From Ricinus communis (lineage: Eukaryota; Streptophyta; Magnoliopsida; Malpighiales; Euphorbiaceae): DNA of 64,000 nucleotides. This document shows, one piece after another, positions 39,301 to 52,253 of this stretch. The DNA lies in assembly GCF_019578655.1 (NCBI RefSeq), contig NC_063260.1, positions 28,296,888 to 28,360,887 on the forward strand, in the 5' to 3' direction. Below the pieces are notes generated by a model that saw only the letters and a list, made by a program, of their open reading frames with translations, did no database searches and was not told where the DNA came from. The translations under genes and the position numbers were made by a program. Each line of letters opens with the position of its first letter. Position 1 is the stretch's first letter.

Positions 39301-39360
39301 CAACCTATCTGGCGTCAAGAATCTACTCATCACATCCAAGTTCGCAAGGTCCAGAACTGA
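33381..39360 (+). CDS. PKP2: Plastidial pyruvate kinase, beta-type subunit
   Basis: Catalyses phosphoenolpyruvate + ADP to pyruvate + ATP in plastids, feeding fatty-acid synthesis. Twelve exons: 33381-33605, 33700-33957, 34442-34607, 35321-35455, 35577-35687, 35867-35955, 36115-36177, 36453-36628, 38128-38227, 38443-38591, 39053-39161, 39247-39360; 564 residues. Seen: a Ser/Arg-rich transit peptide of about 60-85 residues containing an (AGT)n-encoded Ser run; barrel start [15 protein letters not shown] (from about 94); [19 protein letters not shown]; the family signature [11 protein letters not shown] with Lys309 and Glu311; Mg-binding Asp335 in [10 protein letters not shown]; Thr367 in [23 protein letters not shown]; and C-terminal [13 protein letters not shown]. 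Similarity is greatest to the beta-type plastid isoforms (Arabidopsis PKP2/PKP3). Intron 8 (1.5 kb) is the longest and carries transposon-like sequence. The beta1/beta2 assignment is less sure than the family. Confidence 0.94.
36890..37840. mobile_element. Possible degenerate hAT-like element in pyruvate kinase intron 8
   Basis: Two blocks, about 36900-37030 and 37720-37830, contain GAGCT/CTCGA-type phrases (CGAGCTCTTCGAGTGAG, TTGACTCGATAA, CTCGTGAGCTACTCAGTGCTCGG) of the sort found in plant hAT-derived repeats. They sit in an intron much longer than its neighbours. No transposase frame, clear terminal inverted repeat or target duplication was identified, so this is pattern recognition only. 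Confidence 0.3.
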
Positions 39361-40957
39361 TTTTATGCCTGTAAAGGTTTTCTGTTGGACACATGTCACT
39401 TTTGAAGTAGGTGGTATTTGTGTGAAAAATATTTATTATTGTTTAATAACCGGTGATTTTTTCAACTACAAATTTTAAAGTTTGTAATCAGTTTGAAATC
39501 AGAAATGAAAAGTATTCACCAGAAATGTTTAAATGGAGAACTGTTCTAATGCTAATGTGTCAGATGGGAATATCACACGATTTTGCAATAATTATCTTGT
39601 TTGTCAACACATGCTCAATTGTTCAAATTTCATTGTTCTGTGAATCTTGTTTGGGTTATTCTTTGATCAGGATGGCATTGATTATATCATATAGATTTGA
39701 TTCCTGAATGCAAATATTAGTTTCTCTCAACTTGTATCTTCTTTTGCCTGTTCTGTAGTAATGTAGGCTAAATTGTTCTAATATTCACCTAACTTACACT
39801 GATTTCTACAGTGGTCACTAACTTTGGCCTAATGATTAAATGATACATGAACTTTAGCACTTTCTGCAATTCAGTCAAGACTTTAATTTTTGCGATTTGG
39901 AGCATTAACATTTTAAACTTAGACAATATTAACACCGATTTCTTTTCCCACTCCGATTGCTGATGTGGACGCTAGACCGTTATTATACACTTAGGAATAA
40001 TAATATAATCTGCTGAGATACTTTCACTATAATATAATCTTCTTGTGTTCAGGTCTTTTAGCATAACATTGGCTAGTATTGGATTAGATAGTTTTTTGGC
40101 ATAATGTTTTCTTTTTCCCCTTTTCTAATAAGTTGATTGATTTATCAAAAAGGATTTTACACTTGGAACATTAAGATCCACGTTATTAAATCACTTTAAA
40201 ATGTGTTTATACTAAATTGTCAAAATAAAAAATCCCTGATTAAATTGCAAAAAGGCACGTGTTTTTTTAATCATTGGTCCTAAAAGTTACATTTTGTTGC
40301 AATAAGGTCCTTGAATATTAGCTTTATCATAATTTAGTTACTGTCTTAGCTTTGCCCAACTATGAGGGGAAATCCGATGCTGACATTGAATTCAGGGTAT
40401 TGATAGCATAAAAAGAAAAATTTAGGTACTTTCAGTTTGAGTTCTTAGCCAATACCTCAATAAGCTAGTTTGCACTTGTCATGGTTTTATAGATGTGATT
40501 ACCCTGTTAATCTCTGGTGATGTGGCAGATAACAGAAAGCAATTTGGAGGAAAGGAGGCACTTTTCCATTATTGTTCAACAGAGCAGCTCTCATATACAC
40601 GAGCATTCTAAACCTATTCTACAAAGAGGGCCTGCTCTTTTCTTACATTCAATTTCTTACAAGCACAGGTTAATTCTATGGCTTGCAAACAAAAACCAAC
40701 AAATCAGAATGAGGTGACTTTCAACCAAAAGTTATCCACCTCTTTCAACCCATTTCTGCCAAATCTATAACTCTGAAAACAGAATCAACAGGAGAGTCCC
40801 ATTTTGTAGAAACAGGGATGAATTAGGTGTTAAGATGTATCCATATAGCACCATCCTATTTTCTTTAGAATAGAAACTCACTGTCAACTGCTTTTAGCTA
40901 CCCAATGCCTCCCTCTTATTTATATGTTTCTGGTAGTGTAGGCGTGGATATCTGGTT
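39361..40957. other. Convergent spacer between pyruvate kinase and NPF transporter
   Basis: It contains the 3' UTRs of both genes. About 39780-40440 has degenerate phrase-like repeats resembling a non-autonomous transposon relic. No coding region was recognised. Confidence 0.5.
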
Positions 40958-43900
40958 TCAGACTTCAGAGTTATCTTCCACATTGTTGTTCCTGTCGAAT
41001 TTTCCTTCCAGCTTGATACACTTGTACCACCTAGCACATGCCATATAGACGACCAAATCTATAGTTGTCAAACCAGCTAAGAGGAAATAAAACCTATCTA
41101 GGTGACCCTTGTTTAGATTTCCTGGGATCCATCCAGGCATGTGATCCTCAGTCGAGATCTTCATAACCATCGTTACTAGCAAGCTACTGACGTAGTTTCC
41201 AAGTGAGATAGATGTCATACAAAGTGCACTTCCAAAGCTCTTTAAGCCATCTGGTGTTTGTGCATTGAAGAACTCTAGTTGACCAACGTACATGAAAACT
41301 TCAGATGCTCCAATAAGCGCATACTGAGGAACTTGCCAGAAGATGCTCAAGGAGCTTGAGCCTTCACAACGTGTGCAATCTTTATTTGCATACTTGAGTC
41401 TATAGCATTCCACGATACCAGCTGAAACCATTGCCATTATTGCTATCACAAGGCCAATTCCCATTCTTTGAAGCTCAGTTAATCCTTTTGATTTCGAGTT
41501 TCTAATCCTGCTTATAAGAGGATCAAGAACTCGTCTATAAAGGAAAATGAAAAGTGCAACACTAAGAATGTCGAAGCTAGACATGCTTGCAGGAGGAATT
41601 CTGAAGTTTGAAACTGTAGTTTTCATTGCAGCACCTTGTTCTACAAACAAAGAGGCCATTTGTGTAAAGACAACAGAGTATAATATGGTACAGAGCCATA
41701 TTGGCAGTAGTCTCAGTATGCATTTCACTTCTTCAACTTGTGTGATTGGGCACAGACGCCAAGGGTTCTGAGAACCCTGCTTCTGCTCATCCATATCTCT
41801 TGATGAGATGAAAGCTGCTCTATCCAAGAACCTAAAAAATTACAAAGACGAATATGAGTTAGCAGTCTTATCAAGCAAAATAAACATGAATTGATCTCCA
41901 GACCAAGGGATAATGGTATAGAAAAAGACTATTTTTTCTTTGAGTCTTAATTCTTACTTGAATCCATGAGTGTAGAGTATCCTTCTGTTGCCATTTGCAG
42001 AGCAATCTTCACCATTCACATCATACAAGTCCTCTGCATCCGACGGCATGTTGACACTCCATTTCTTTGTTGCTGCAATTATCACTTGGCAGAACCTGGA
42101 GAGAGGGTTACCAGTAGGTTTGAAGTGCCTGTACCGAGCAGTTCCTCCAAGAAACAAGGCCAGTGCCGCCAGCGCAGAGCCTGCAGATGCCCAGAAGCCC
42201 AATGCCCACATCCCTTCATCCTCAAAGTAGCCTAATATAGTATTGGAGAAGAGGGAGCCTAGGTTCAGAGCTAGGTAGAAGTAGCTAAAAAATGCTACTT
42301 TTGAATGTCCTTCCTTAGGATCCTCTTCATCAAATTGATCAGCACCAAATGTAGCAATATTAGGTTGATAACCTCCATTTCCTAGAGCAACGAGATAGAT
42401 GGAGAGGTAAAAGAACCCAACTTCCATGCTTGAATGAGACCCACATGGAGTCAGCTCATCTCCACATCCTTTAGGTCTGATCAGGAAAAGGTACGATGAG
42501 AGTGATAAGAACACCAGACCCTGTCATTTAATTTGAAGAAAACAAATAAATTAGACCCTGAAATTAGTTCACTTGGTTTTGATGGACCAAAAAAAATTGC
42601 TCAAGGTTTCATGTAACTTACTATGACAAAAATGACCTGAAAAATGGCACAGGTTTTGTATCTTCCCCAGTAGGAATCACTAAGGAAAGCACCGACAAGA
42701 GAAAATATGTAGACAGTTCCAGTCCATTTGCTAACGTTGTTAGCAGCATCAGCATTGTTCTGTTGTAAAACTCTTGTCAGGAACAGCACCAAGTTAACCC
42801 CAACACCGAAGAATGCAAGGGTTGCCAGACCTTGGTTCACTGGTTGATTCACGAGAAGAGAAGAAGAGAAACACCATAACTCATGGTTAGTTCCATAGTT
42901 AAAATTCGGAATTTAACAAAGTTAATAACATCTTTAGCTAATATATATAAATTTCTCTAATGCATGTCATTCTAATGTATTATTCTAAGAGTGTGAAGAG
43001 AAGACATCTGAGGCTTAATCTAACGATAAGATGAAACCACATTAGAAGTTACCATCAGAATCTAATACTCATCCAGCTTAAGGAAGAAGAAAAAAATTCT
43101 ACCAAGAAGACTTTTAGTTGGGGCCTCAAAATCAAAGACCCCTTTTAGAGTGAGTAATTAATTAGATTTAGTAGTAATGATATGTATCTTCAGAGGCTCC
43201 AACAAAACATAAGCTAAGTTGCATAAACTTGTCTTATTAAGCATTAACAGGAAAGAATTATGCTAATGTAGACCGATATATGGATCCACCATGTACCATA
43301 AAAAATATCTATTTTCGTGCATGTGCCGAACTCGAAATTAAGGTAACAATCATGTCACTGTTTTCGGCCTATCCTTTGATTATATAAATAGGATTCACTA
43401 CTGATCTTCACGTGCTTAGGGCAATGCATATTTAGCAACCTGACAACTACTCCTGAAAATTGATATTTATTTTGTATACTTTACAGGTTAGCCTTAGCCC
43501 CCCCAAGTAAATTAGGTACCAAATTCCCCAAGTACCGGTCAGGCCACACCAAGGCAAGCAGTTCGTCCTTGCTATTATTAGCAGTGATGATTCAGACGGT
43601 TTCATGTGCATGAAAGCGCCAAATCCCATCAAATATTTATTTATTCACAGGCACACGAAATATTTTAGTAATTTTTTTCCCTTTTTTGGGGAATATGCAC
43701 ATAACAGATTAGTCACTGCAAAAATAAAAATCAATTTCTTTAGATTTTATGTCACAGAACACATTAGATTTTTTTTTTGAAATTATTTTTGTAGGAATTA
43801 AATATTAATATATTTTGATCATAAAGAACGCAAAACCATAAGAGGGAAGTATGGCTTGACATGACGTACGCACCGTTTCACTCCATAATAGAAATAAATA

Positions 43901-45291
43901 AACCAGCCGAAAATTGTGTACCTAATTTTTTGTGGGGAATTGTAGAAATGGGGCTGACCGGTTTTTGTGTTAAAAAAAGAGGGTAAGAAAGAAAAAGAAG
44001 AGAAACGCAAGTGTCATATGGTAGTACGTGGCAGAAACCCACAAAGTGGAAATGCAGAGGAAGATTACGTGTCAGGTACGTCTTACTCTTAATGCATGCT
44101 TTCCTCACCATCTCTCTAAATAGACCAGACGAACATGGTGGCAAACAAAACAAGGCCAACACTTCTCTCTCTCTCTACACTGCAACAGTATATAATATCA
44201 TTATGTATGAAGGCGTAGCAGTACTTGCTGGTGGCATTTACTAGCTGGCTAATACGCCCAGCATGCAACGATCCTTCGACACTTGTTCTTCTATTTTGCT
44301 TTACTATCTACAACTGTATACAGACATCCAGTCTAATTTTGTTTTCTTTCTCGTCCATCTGTCCTATTTCTTCTCTCAACTGATAGTGATATATATCAGC
44401 AGTACTCGAGAGTGATGAGAAGAACTTCCTCTTATCATCAAAACGAAATAATATCAAATACCCCTTTTTATCATTCATTCCCATATAATTTGAACACCCT
44501 TCTCAATTTAATACGAAAATAGCAGAGGAAAATGCTGCATACATATGCTGTGGGAAGAAACGTTTCCAAGTTCTAATGTAACAACGAAGGGATTTATAAA
44601 TGATATGTATCCATAAATAGACACATACTTATCATATGGCTTCATGATATAATATATGATATCTATGATATGACATTCTTTTCTATGCTATGTATCCATA
44701 ACATTAGGAGTTCTTATTTAGATACTGGACCTATCTTTTCAAAAGAAAAAAAAAAACAGTATCACATCATCTGGTTACCAATTTTTGAACCACTTCTTTA
44801 ACTCGAAAAATAAAAGAAAGAAAGAAAAACAAATTTAGACCCTGAAATATTTATGTTCAGACAGTCTGAAAAGAAAAAAGAGGCAAATAAATAAAATTAT
44901 AAATATGATCATTTGAGAACTTACAAAGTATGATAATTCCAGCAACCCACTTTCCAGATTTCTTTCTCATAGCAGGTTGACCATGCCAATCAACTGTTCC
45001 ATCAAGAGTGCATTCATCTTGATCCGGTTTCAACTTATCCTGCATGTATAATAAAATATATATAAACTACAATCGATAATCAGGCATATATATCTTTTTT
45101 ATAACAATAATGCATATTCTAGCTGTACTTGCTATGACTGAAAGAAATGAAGTTTACATATAGCTAGAAAGAAAGAGATGATCATGATGATCAGATCATC
45201 TTCTGTAGTACATATACACCATAAGAATTTATAAATTAATTACTCCTTGGAGATATTCACTAACCTCCTTGTACATCTCCAAACAAGCCAT
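40958..45291 (-). CDS. NPF7.3: NPF7.3/NRT1.5-type transporter
   Basis: Twelve-TM major-facilitator (POT/NPF) transporter at the plasma membrane. The Arabidopsis protein loads nitrate and potassium into root xylem. Five minus-strand exons: 45291-45265, 45039-44925, 42839-42622, 42520-41958, 41831-40958; 598 residues. Seen: DGTVDWHGQPA N-terminus; FFGVGVNLVLFLTRVLQQNN; DSYWGRYKTCAIFQ; GGYQPNIATFGADQFDEEDP; YFYLALNLGSLFSNTILGYF; and VFTQMASLFVEQGAAM, all strongly NPF7.3-like. The ExxE[R/K] proton-coupling motif usual in TM1 of NPF proteins is replaced: Gln50, Ala53 and Thr54 occupy the three charged positions. The first exon encodes only nine residues (MACLEMYKE). Intron 2 (42840-44924) is 2.1 kb and holds a cluster of ACGT motifs. 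A TATTTATA element about 160 bases upstream may be the TATA box. Confidence 0.95.
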
Positions 45292-48200
45292 TGATAAAGA
45301 GAAAACTCTTCTGTTATAATGCAGAAGATGAGAAAAAGAGGCAGTTCAGGTCTTTCTTTTTCTTCTTTGTTTTTCTTTGGCTGTGGTGATGATCAAGGAC
45401 TAAATTGAAGGAAAGTTTTTAGACTGAAGAGGGAAGAGTAAAGGTTTGTATAAATAGGGAATGAGAGGGGGGAACGAACGGTGGAGATTAAATTAGAGTT
45501 AAAAGAAGAGGAGACCCCACATGGCCAAATCATCCAAAAATTTTCTGCCAATAAATATTTTATAATATGCAATTTGTTTGAACTTAAACAAAGTAAGAAA
45601 GGAGAGCTTATTGTTTTTCTTTCCCTTTTTCTGTTTTTTACAAATTTGTATGAGAATTTAGAAAATGGTCCCTTTCCCAGTATCTACAGTATTGTCTCTG
45701 ATGTGGAAATTTGTTTTTTGATATTGATTGATGATTTGAGATGCTATAATAACCTCAAACAGTTTCTTAAGATTTGGGAGTTTAATTTGTGGTGATTTGA
45801 GGACTCTTTTTGGTTAGGCAACTACTCCTCAGCTCATCACTCATTATAACACAGTACTAATTCCACTTCAACTTACAAATTTCAGACTAATTGGAGAAAG
45901 AAAAATGATAATTATAGCTCCTCTTTTAAAAAAATTTACCATTATCTTAAGCTGTAGCTTAATTATAGAGTGAGATTATTAATGAAGAACAGTTTGTTTT
46001 TTTCAATTTTCTTTTATGGGGAGCATCACTTATATAGTAATGTAACATTTTACATTGTGAAATATACAATTGATAATTTTAAAATCCCCCTTTTTTTTTT
46101 GTGAAAAAAAGAGAGAAAAAAAAAGGGTCCTGTCAATTTGCATATGCATTTGCTGGATCAGCAGTAGATATTGGTAAATAAATAATAACAGTGGGTTAAA
46201 ATAGAAAATGCAAAAAAATTAGACAGAATATTCTGACACTAATAATCCAGGAAGGTATATTATTTTGGTTGAGCAAAAAGTGAGTAATTGTGAGAATAAA
46301 GAGGAGACCAAATAGAAGTAATAATTGAAGCTATCTTATGGAATAAATGAATTATTTGTGTTACATAAAAATACGTTTAATTTTTTTGCATAAAAACATC
46401 TTTGCAATTTTTGCTGCTCAATTATTAATGAATCGGGATATGATTCGGTTTCCATTGGGTTTTATGTGTTTTTATTTTTCTCCCCTCAGTGGACACATTT
46501 GTATATATTTATAGCTCCAGTTCATGAATTTTGTAAAATAATACACTTCTTTCGATCCCCATTTTGTACCCTCACACATTCATTCTTACAAATCACATTC
46601 CAATGCTTATGCCATATCCACCTCTCTCTTCCTTTTCAACAAAAGAAATGTATCTTTTGGTTTCTTAACATTGTAGTACAAATAATAACATCCACTTTTC
46701 TATTTGCTAAATAATAGAAATTATTAATGAAATTCTTTTGTAAGAAATTGGGGAAAAGATCTCAAATCTGGATCTTTCCATTGTTTACTGTCCTGTATTA
46801 TTATTTTAAAAATTTATTAATTTTATGACGAGATAATTTTTAAATTTTTTATGTGTCTCGTAATTCATTTAAAGCTCCAATGACCGATCAAAGTCCTCAG
46901 GTTAAATAAAACTGATTAAATAAACAATTCTAATTTTATTTTTTTATTATTCTTTATCAGATCCAAAACTGATTATTCTAGATAGCCACTGGCTAATTGA
47001 GATGTAATCTTCAAACTCAAGTATCGAACTCTTCTATTTAATATCTATAAATGAAGTAATATACCTGTTGTTGATTCTAAGCACATGTGGTTGCTGTTAT
47101 AACTAGTAAGAATTTTGTGGTAAATCTATGTGTTTTCTCTTTTTTCAATCCAAACTCTCACCATAGCCATCTTAGGACAGCACGAGTCAATATGCTATTC
47201 TATTCGTGCTTTAATTAGATTTCTAAGAAGAATTCTGATAAGAATATTTTCCAATTCTAATTTATGGCTGTGTTCCACCATCTATAATATTGAATTCATC
47301 AATCATGGAAAAGAAAATAGACAGAAAGAACATATTATTGTCAAGAACTAAAATAAAATTTCATAAAATAAAATACAACTATGATAAAGCATAACACAAT
47401 ATACAGAAACCGACTAGTCGTTTGTCTATGTGTTTAAGTTATTCATATTATTTTAATTATAAATAACAAATAAAATAAGCTAATAGAATTGTTGATATTT
47501 TAAAATTGTAATCCTGTTTTGAAAAATAATAATAATTTAATATTATCTTTAAGTGTCTTTCTTAATAAATTTTTTAATATTATAAAATTTTATTATATGA
47601 CAATAAATATATAATTATATTGAAAATGTTTATTTATTTATTTTATAATTAGTGAAATATGAGCATAGAGCAGTAATCTCATCTTACAACTAAATTAAAG
47701 CACCGGATGTGAGCAGTAATCTTCATTTTGCTACATAATCTTGTTGGCATTCTTCTCAAAAAAGATCCAATCCGATAAAGCATGCATGATGTATACAATA
47801 TGATCAATTAATATTATCATTAGTAAACATTAATTAACTTTGAAAATGGATGCTTCGAGATTTTATTCTTAAAAAAAGGAATTGTGATGGACATAACCAT
47901 ATATACCTTATTGTCCTGGACATGTAATATGAGGCTAAGAGTGCCTCCTTCCTCAGAAGAATGAACATATTCTGTCTTCTAATCCAAATCTGCCTTAAAT
48001 TTCTTAGCTGTAATCTCTTTTTCTCTCTTACAAACAATAGTGAAACACTCCAACTTTCTCTGCTTATTGCGTAGATATTCGGATTCCCAAAGAAGATTCA
48101 GCATTTTTCTTTTAAAAATTCTTAAACAAACATAAAATTATAAACTAAAAAAAAAAACAGGCGTTAACCATAATCTTATAGCAGAGTGTATCACTTTTTC

Positions 48201-49012
48201 AAGCTGCTACCAAACATAAAACGTGTTTCTTTTTTCCTTTTTCTCTTAAAAAGACAAAACGAGGCAAAACAAGAAATGGAAAAGGGAAAGAATTCATGTG
48301 GCGTGGAGCTTTTCTAAATCTGTGAAATTCTTTAATAATATAGAAGCTGTGCCATTTAAGCGCCACGTCAGTAAATAATAATATAATAACATTTTAATGG
48401 TATATATAAAGTTTTGATTACAGTAAAAACCATAGCTATCACATTTTCAAGACAAAAAATATGACCTAAAATTGAAAACAAAAGTACTAAATAAGAGAAA
48501 TAACTTTTAATTTTACTTTTTTTTTTTTTTTTTTGGGTTCTGTTTCTTTAATTTGGTGTTCCAAATCAAATCCAAACTCCAAGAAAGCAAGCTTTTTAGA
48601 TAGTAGGTGTGAAACTCAGCAATCAACTTTGGTGGTTTCAATATATACATAAATATATAATGAATTAGTTGATCACAGTTACCTAAATTTGAAGTGTAAG
48701 AATGATTGTGAAAGGCAATAGCTCGTATTCTGACCTGTTGAGTGACTTATCTACCATACCAAAAGTCGAATATGGTTTTGTTTTATTTATCCAAAAAATA
48801 GAAAAGAAAAGAAAGTTAACTTTGTGGGAGTGTAATTATATTGAGTGCATTTTCCATAATATAAGTGGTGCTAGTTTTTATTTGCAGTATAAAAGGAATG
48901 CTTTATCATATGCACCCATCATCCCATTCAATTCCAAACCTAATAGCTGCTTTTTCCCACAAAATATTTATTCATTTAATTAATCAAACAAAGTCAGATC
49001 CCACTAATTCTA

Positions 49013-49033
49013 TAATAATAATAATAATAATAA
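49013..49033. repeat. (ATA)n microsatellite
   Basis: About seven AAT/ATA trinucleotide units in the gene-poor region. There is no coding context. Confidence 0.8.
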
Positions 49034-49717
49034 AAACATCAACATCCTGACCGAAATTTAATTAATTGCACATTGCAATATCCTTTTGGTTGGAACGGAA
49101 ACTTGGATTGATGGGCAGGAAGACAATGACCAATCTTGGTCCATACTTGCATGCACACTTCTTTTAATTCATTGGTTTGATGCTTCTGCGGTGACCCAAC
49201 TAAGGGATGCAATTTTCTTCTACTATATTATATTTATGTTTCTTTCCTTTTAATTTCCTTATATTTCTTCACATTTACTTATCATTTTGATTGTTGGTGG
49301 TATTATTCATTAGAAATTATAGTGCCACCATTCTTCTATGTTGATGATGGATCACAACATATTAGCATGCAATTATCACACTTATAGAGGAAATTCCCAA
49401 GTTCTAATGAATTCTTCAAATAACATCTATCTCTTTTCTTTGATGGAATATTGGATAAGTTAATTAGACCTACCTTACTGTGATTAATAAATCCTTCTTA
49501 TAAAATGTACCCATCATGCAAAATGCTATCAGTAATTGAATTACTTGATGATGGATTATTAGGACTTAGATCATGATAATGACACGCATTAGTGAGTTAA
49601 TTTAAATGGAATATATTTTATTACCCACTAGCCAAAATCCTAACCTGTATAAGTTGTAATTGTTTTAGGGTGTACTTGATCTTGGACCACATGTATTTAT
49701 TTGCAGAAGGAAGGGTG

Positions 49718-49756
<39 letters not shown>
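49718..49756. repeat. Compound (TC)n(AT)n microsatellite
   Basis: A TC run (49718-49740) passes directly into an AT run (49741-49756), the same design as the repeat in EDR2 intron 3. Confidence 0.9.
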
Positions 49757-49757
<1 letters not shown>

Positions 49758-52045
49758 AATGCCACAAATTTTTCTGAGGACCCTGTCTGTCACCACATTA
49801 ATTCTTCCAAGTGAACATATAGAATAGAAAGGTTAAGCAGGGTCAAGCTTGGTGACGAAATAACAGATTGTATGCACTAAAACCTGCGCATGCTTAATGT
49901 TAGATCAGCAATTTCTATATTCTATAATTGGATACAGCAATAGCCGCAAAAGGAAACAAAATCAATTAATGAATCATGTAATAATATAAAACATATCTGT
50001 TGTATCTTTTGATTAACAAATACTATAGCTCCTAATGGAAGACAAAGACCTTCTTGGCCACTCAGATAGCTAGAAGGAGATATATATTAAAAAATAAATA
50101 AATTCATATGTGTAATTTGGGGTTCTTTTCTAGGACCTATCTTTTCATCAATTAGGTCATCCCACCAATTGACAGTTTTTGTCTATTTGTTTAGATTATC
50201 TTCTAATGATAATAGGTTTCACCTTTTTTTTGTAGTTCCTCTTTCTTAAGATAACATGTCTATAAAAATACATTTCAGCAAAAACGAGGTTTTATATGAA
50301 AATAAGTTTTGCTTATAAAAAAAAACAGACTTAATGAAATTAACCTCTTTTTTTTTTTTATCAATATTTCATATCAATACGGGTATTAGAAATCTACTCA
50401 CATTTTATTTCTGACTTTTGGAGTGCATGAATTAGAAAAGAACAAAAATACTATAAAACGAAACGATGGAGATATTCACACTTATAAGAAACTTATATTT
50501 TCCTTTGTCTTTTTCTTTTTCTTTTTCTATTATAAGCCAAAAGAGATTGTAGAGAAAACTATGCTAAAAATAGAGTAAATTTTAGGTATTGCTGGCATGT
50601 CCATTAATGGGTATGTAACTAAGCATTTCCCTCATAAGCCACATTCTATAAGTTCATGAAAAGTCTTGCAATTAACTTCTTATTTCGTATTTCAAGAATA
50701 CATTTAGAGAATATGCTCAGTGTGACATAATAAAATATAATATAATCAATTGTATATAATAAAATTATAATATAATAATTTTTTCACTACTATATATGGT
50801 TATAGTAAAAAAATATAAGTAATATGATGTAACCTCTATTAACACTCTTGATATATGAATCAAGGTTTACTTAATTCTAATCATATTTGAAATATTGGGT
50901 TTTTGTCCAAATGTCTCCTGAGTTATAAATGATAAGCTTTATAAAAGTAATCCTATGATAGCCTTAATTTGGTACCTAACAATTAAAGATAATGTTCTGC
51001 TAATTATCACAAAAAGGATATAATCACTAAGTGAGAGGATAGACTTTATGTCTTTGTATACATAGGCATATAGCCTTAATATTCAAAGGCTTATGACAGG
51101 CCAAGTTTAATTATAGAATATACTATATGAAGTTTTTGAAAAGATATGCTGAAGGGGCATTTAGACATCTCAACTAGGCTGACATTTCTGTAGCACTGAC
51201 TGACTCATGCATGTAGAGAATACTCTAGGAGTTGTCAAAATATGGATTTGATTATTTATATATGAAGAGGCAACAATCTTTGTGGAATTGGTGTAGTGCG
51301 TACATATTCACAACCTTGTTATTAGCTCCTGATTCATGAAATAAATATCTTGGCATCTGGTGCTCTTTTGTGCGTCAATGGCAGTATTCAATATGTTGAG
51401 GCCATCTTGGGCTAGTGTCAACTATAACTTTTTGGTTACCTAATTTCTATTTTTGCTGCATCAAGGGGTCCTTTCTAAGATCTTGAAGAGAATGAGCTCA
51501 CATGTAGAAATATTCTGAAATATAATATAAGTACTCACATCTGAGACTACATAATTATCCTGTAAATTGGTGAGATCATTTAAGTCTACTTGGGTTTCAG
51601 GTCATTTAAATTGCTCTTTCGCTTGCAACTATAAACAGTAACATTTAACTCAAAAGTGTGTTAATACTGTTGGTCAATTTGTATAGACTACTTGACTAAA
51701 TATTTGACATAAGTACAAAATATCTAACGTATTCCTTAAATAGTGTAATCTAAGTTCTAAAGTGTGATGTTTTTGGTCTAGGATTGCGCATGTTAACGTG
51801 AACAACTTAGGAACGGGAACATGACACATTTTGCCTCTTAAATCTTTATCTTCTTGTTCTGTTATGTCGAGTGTTACGCCTCTTTTTGTTTTATTTTATT
51901 TGCTTTTGTTAAGGGTCAATTGTTGAGTCATTAACAATGTTATTTCACATAATAGAATGTGGCTAGTCCTCTCATGTTAATAATTTTATTAAAAGAATAA
52001 GGTTGAGGAACTTGCGTGCCTGTAACCGAGATGGTCACTAACTAA

Positions 52046-52253
52046 ATGGCGACACCTCTTGCGCGGCAACTTCCATCTTTTGCGGCTAACAAGTAAAAGC
52101 TGGCTTGAATCGATGGTGACCCGCTCTTCTTCTTCTTCTTCTTCTTCTTCTTCTTCGTCTTCTATTAGTGCTCCGAAACATGAAGAAAAGAAAAAGTATC
52201 TAACCTTCAAGAAAGTACCTTCGTGGGAAGAAGCAAAAGTGAAAAGCAATTAA
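52046..52253 (+). CDS. Tentative spliced micro-gene, about 43 residues, unknown
   Basis: An ATG at 52046 opens a frame (MATPLARQLPSFAAN) that can be spliced at a GTAAAA donor after 52092 to an AG acceptor before 52169. It continues in frame with APKHEEKKKYLTFKKVPSW to a stop at 52253. The 76-base intron would carry a long (TTC)n pyrimidine tract just before CTATTAG, a good acceptor context. Without splicing, the first frame stops at TAA. An ATG at 52111 would give a 46-residue protein with a poly-Ser run, sharing the same C-terminus. I recognise no family. The sequence is less AT-rich than its surroundings. It could be a real small gene, a pseudogene fragment or chance. Confidence 0.3.
52125..52156. 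repeat. (TTC)n trinucleotide repeat
   Basis: About ten TTC units. They form either a poly-Ser codon run or the pyrimidine tract of a small intron, depending on the model for the surrounding micro-gene. Confidence 0.9.

Noticed and set aside
45481..45795. 104-codon plus-strand frame next to a TATAAATA
   Set aside because: It needs a GTG start, has no similarity, and sits in the NPF7.3 promoter region; the TATA element reads acceptably for NPF7.3 on the minus strand.
49080..49170. Possible microRNA precursor (phrase TTGGATTGATGGG, faintly like miR159/319)
   Set aside because: It mismatches the known mature sequences, and no extended complementary arm was seen nearby.
51989..52249. Minus-strand poly-Glu frame
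   Set aside because: It is a shadow of the (TTC)n repeat read on the opposite strand.
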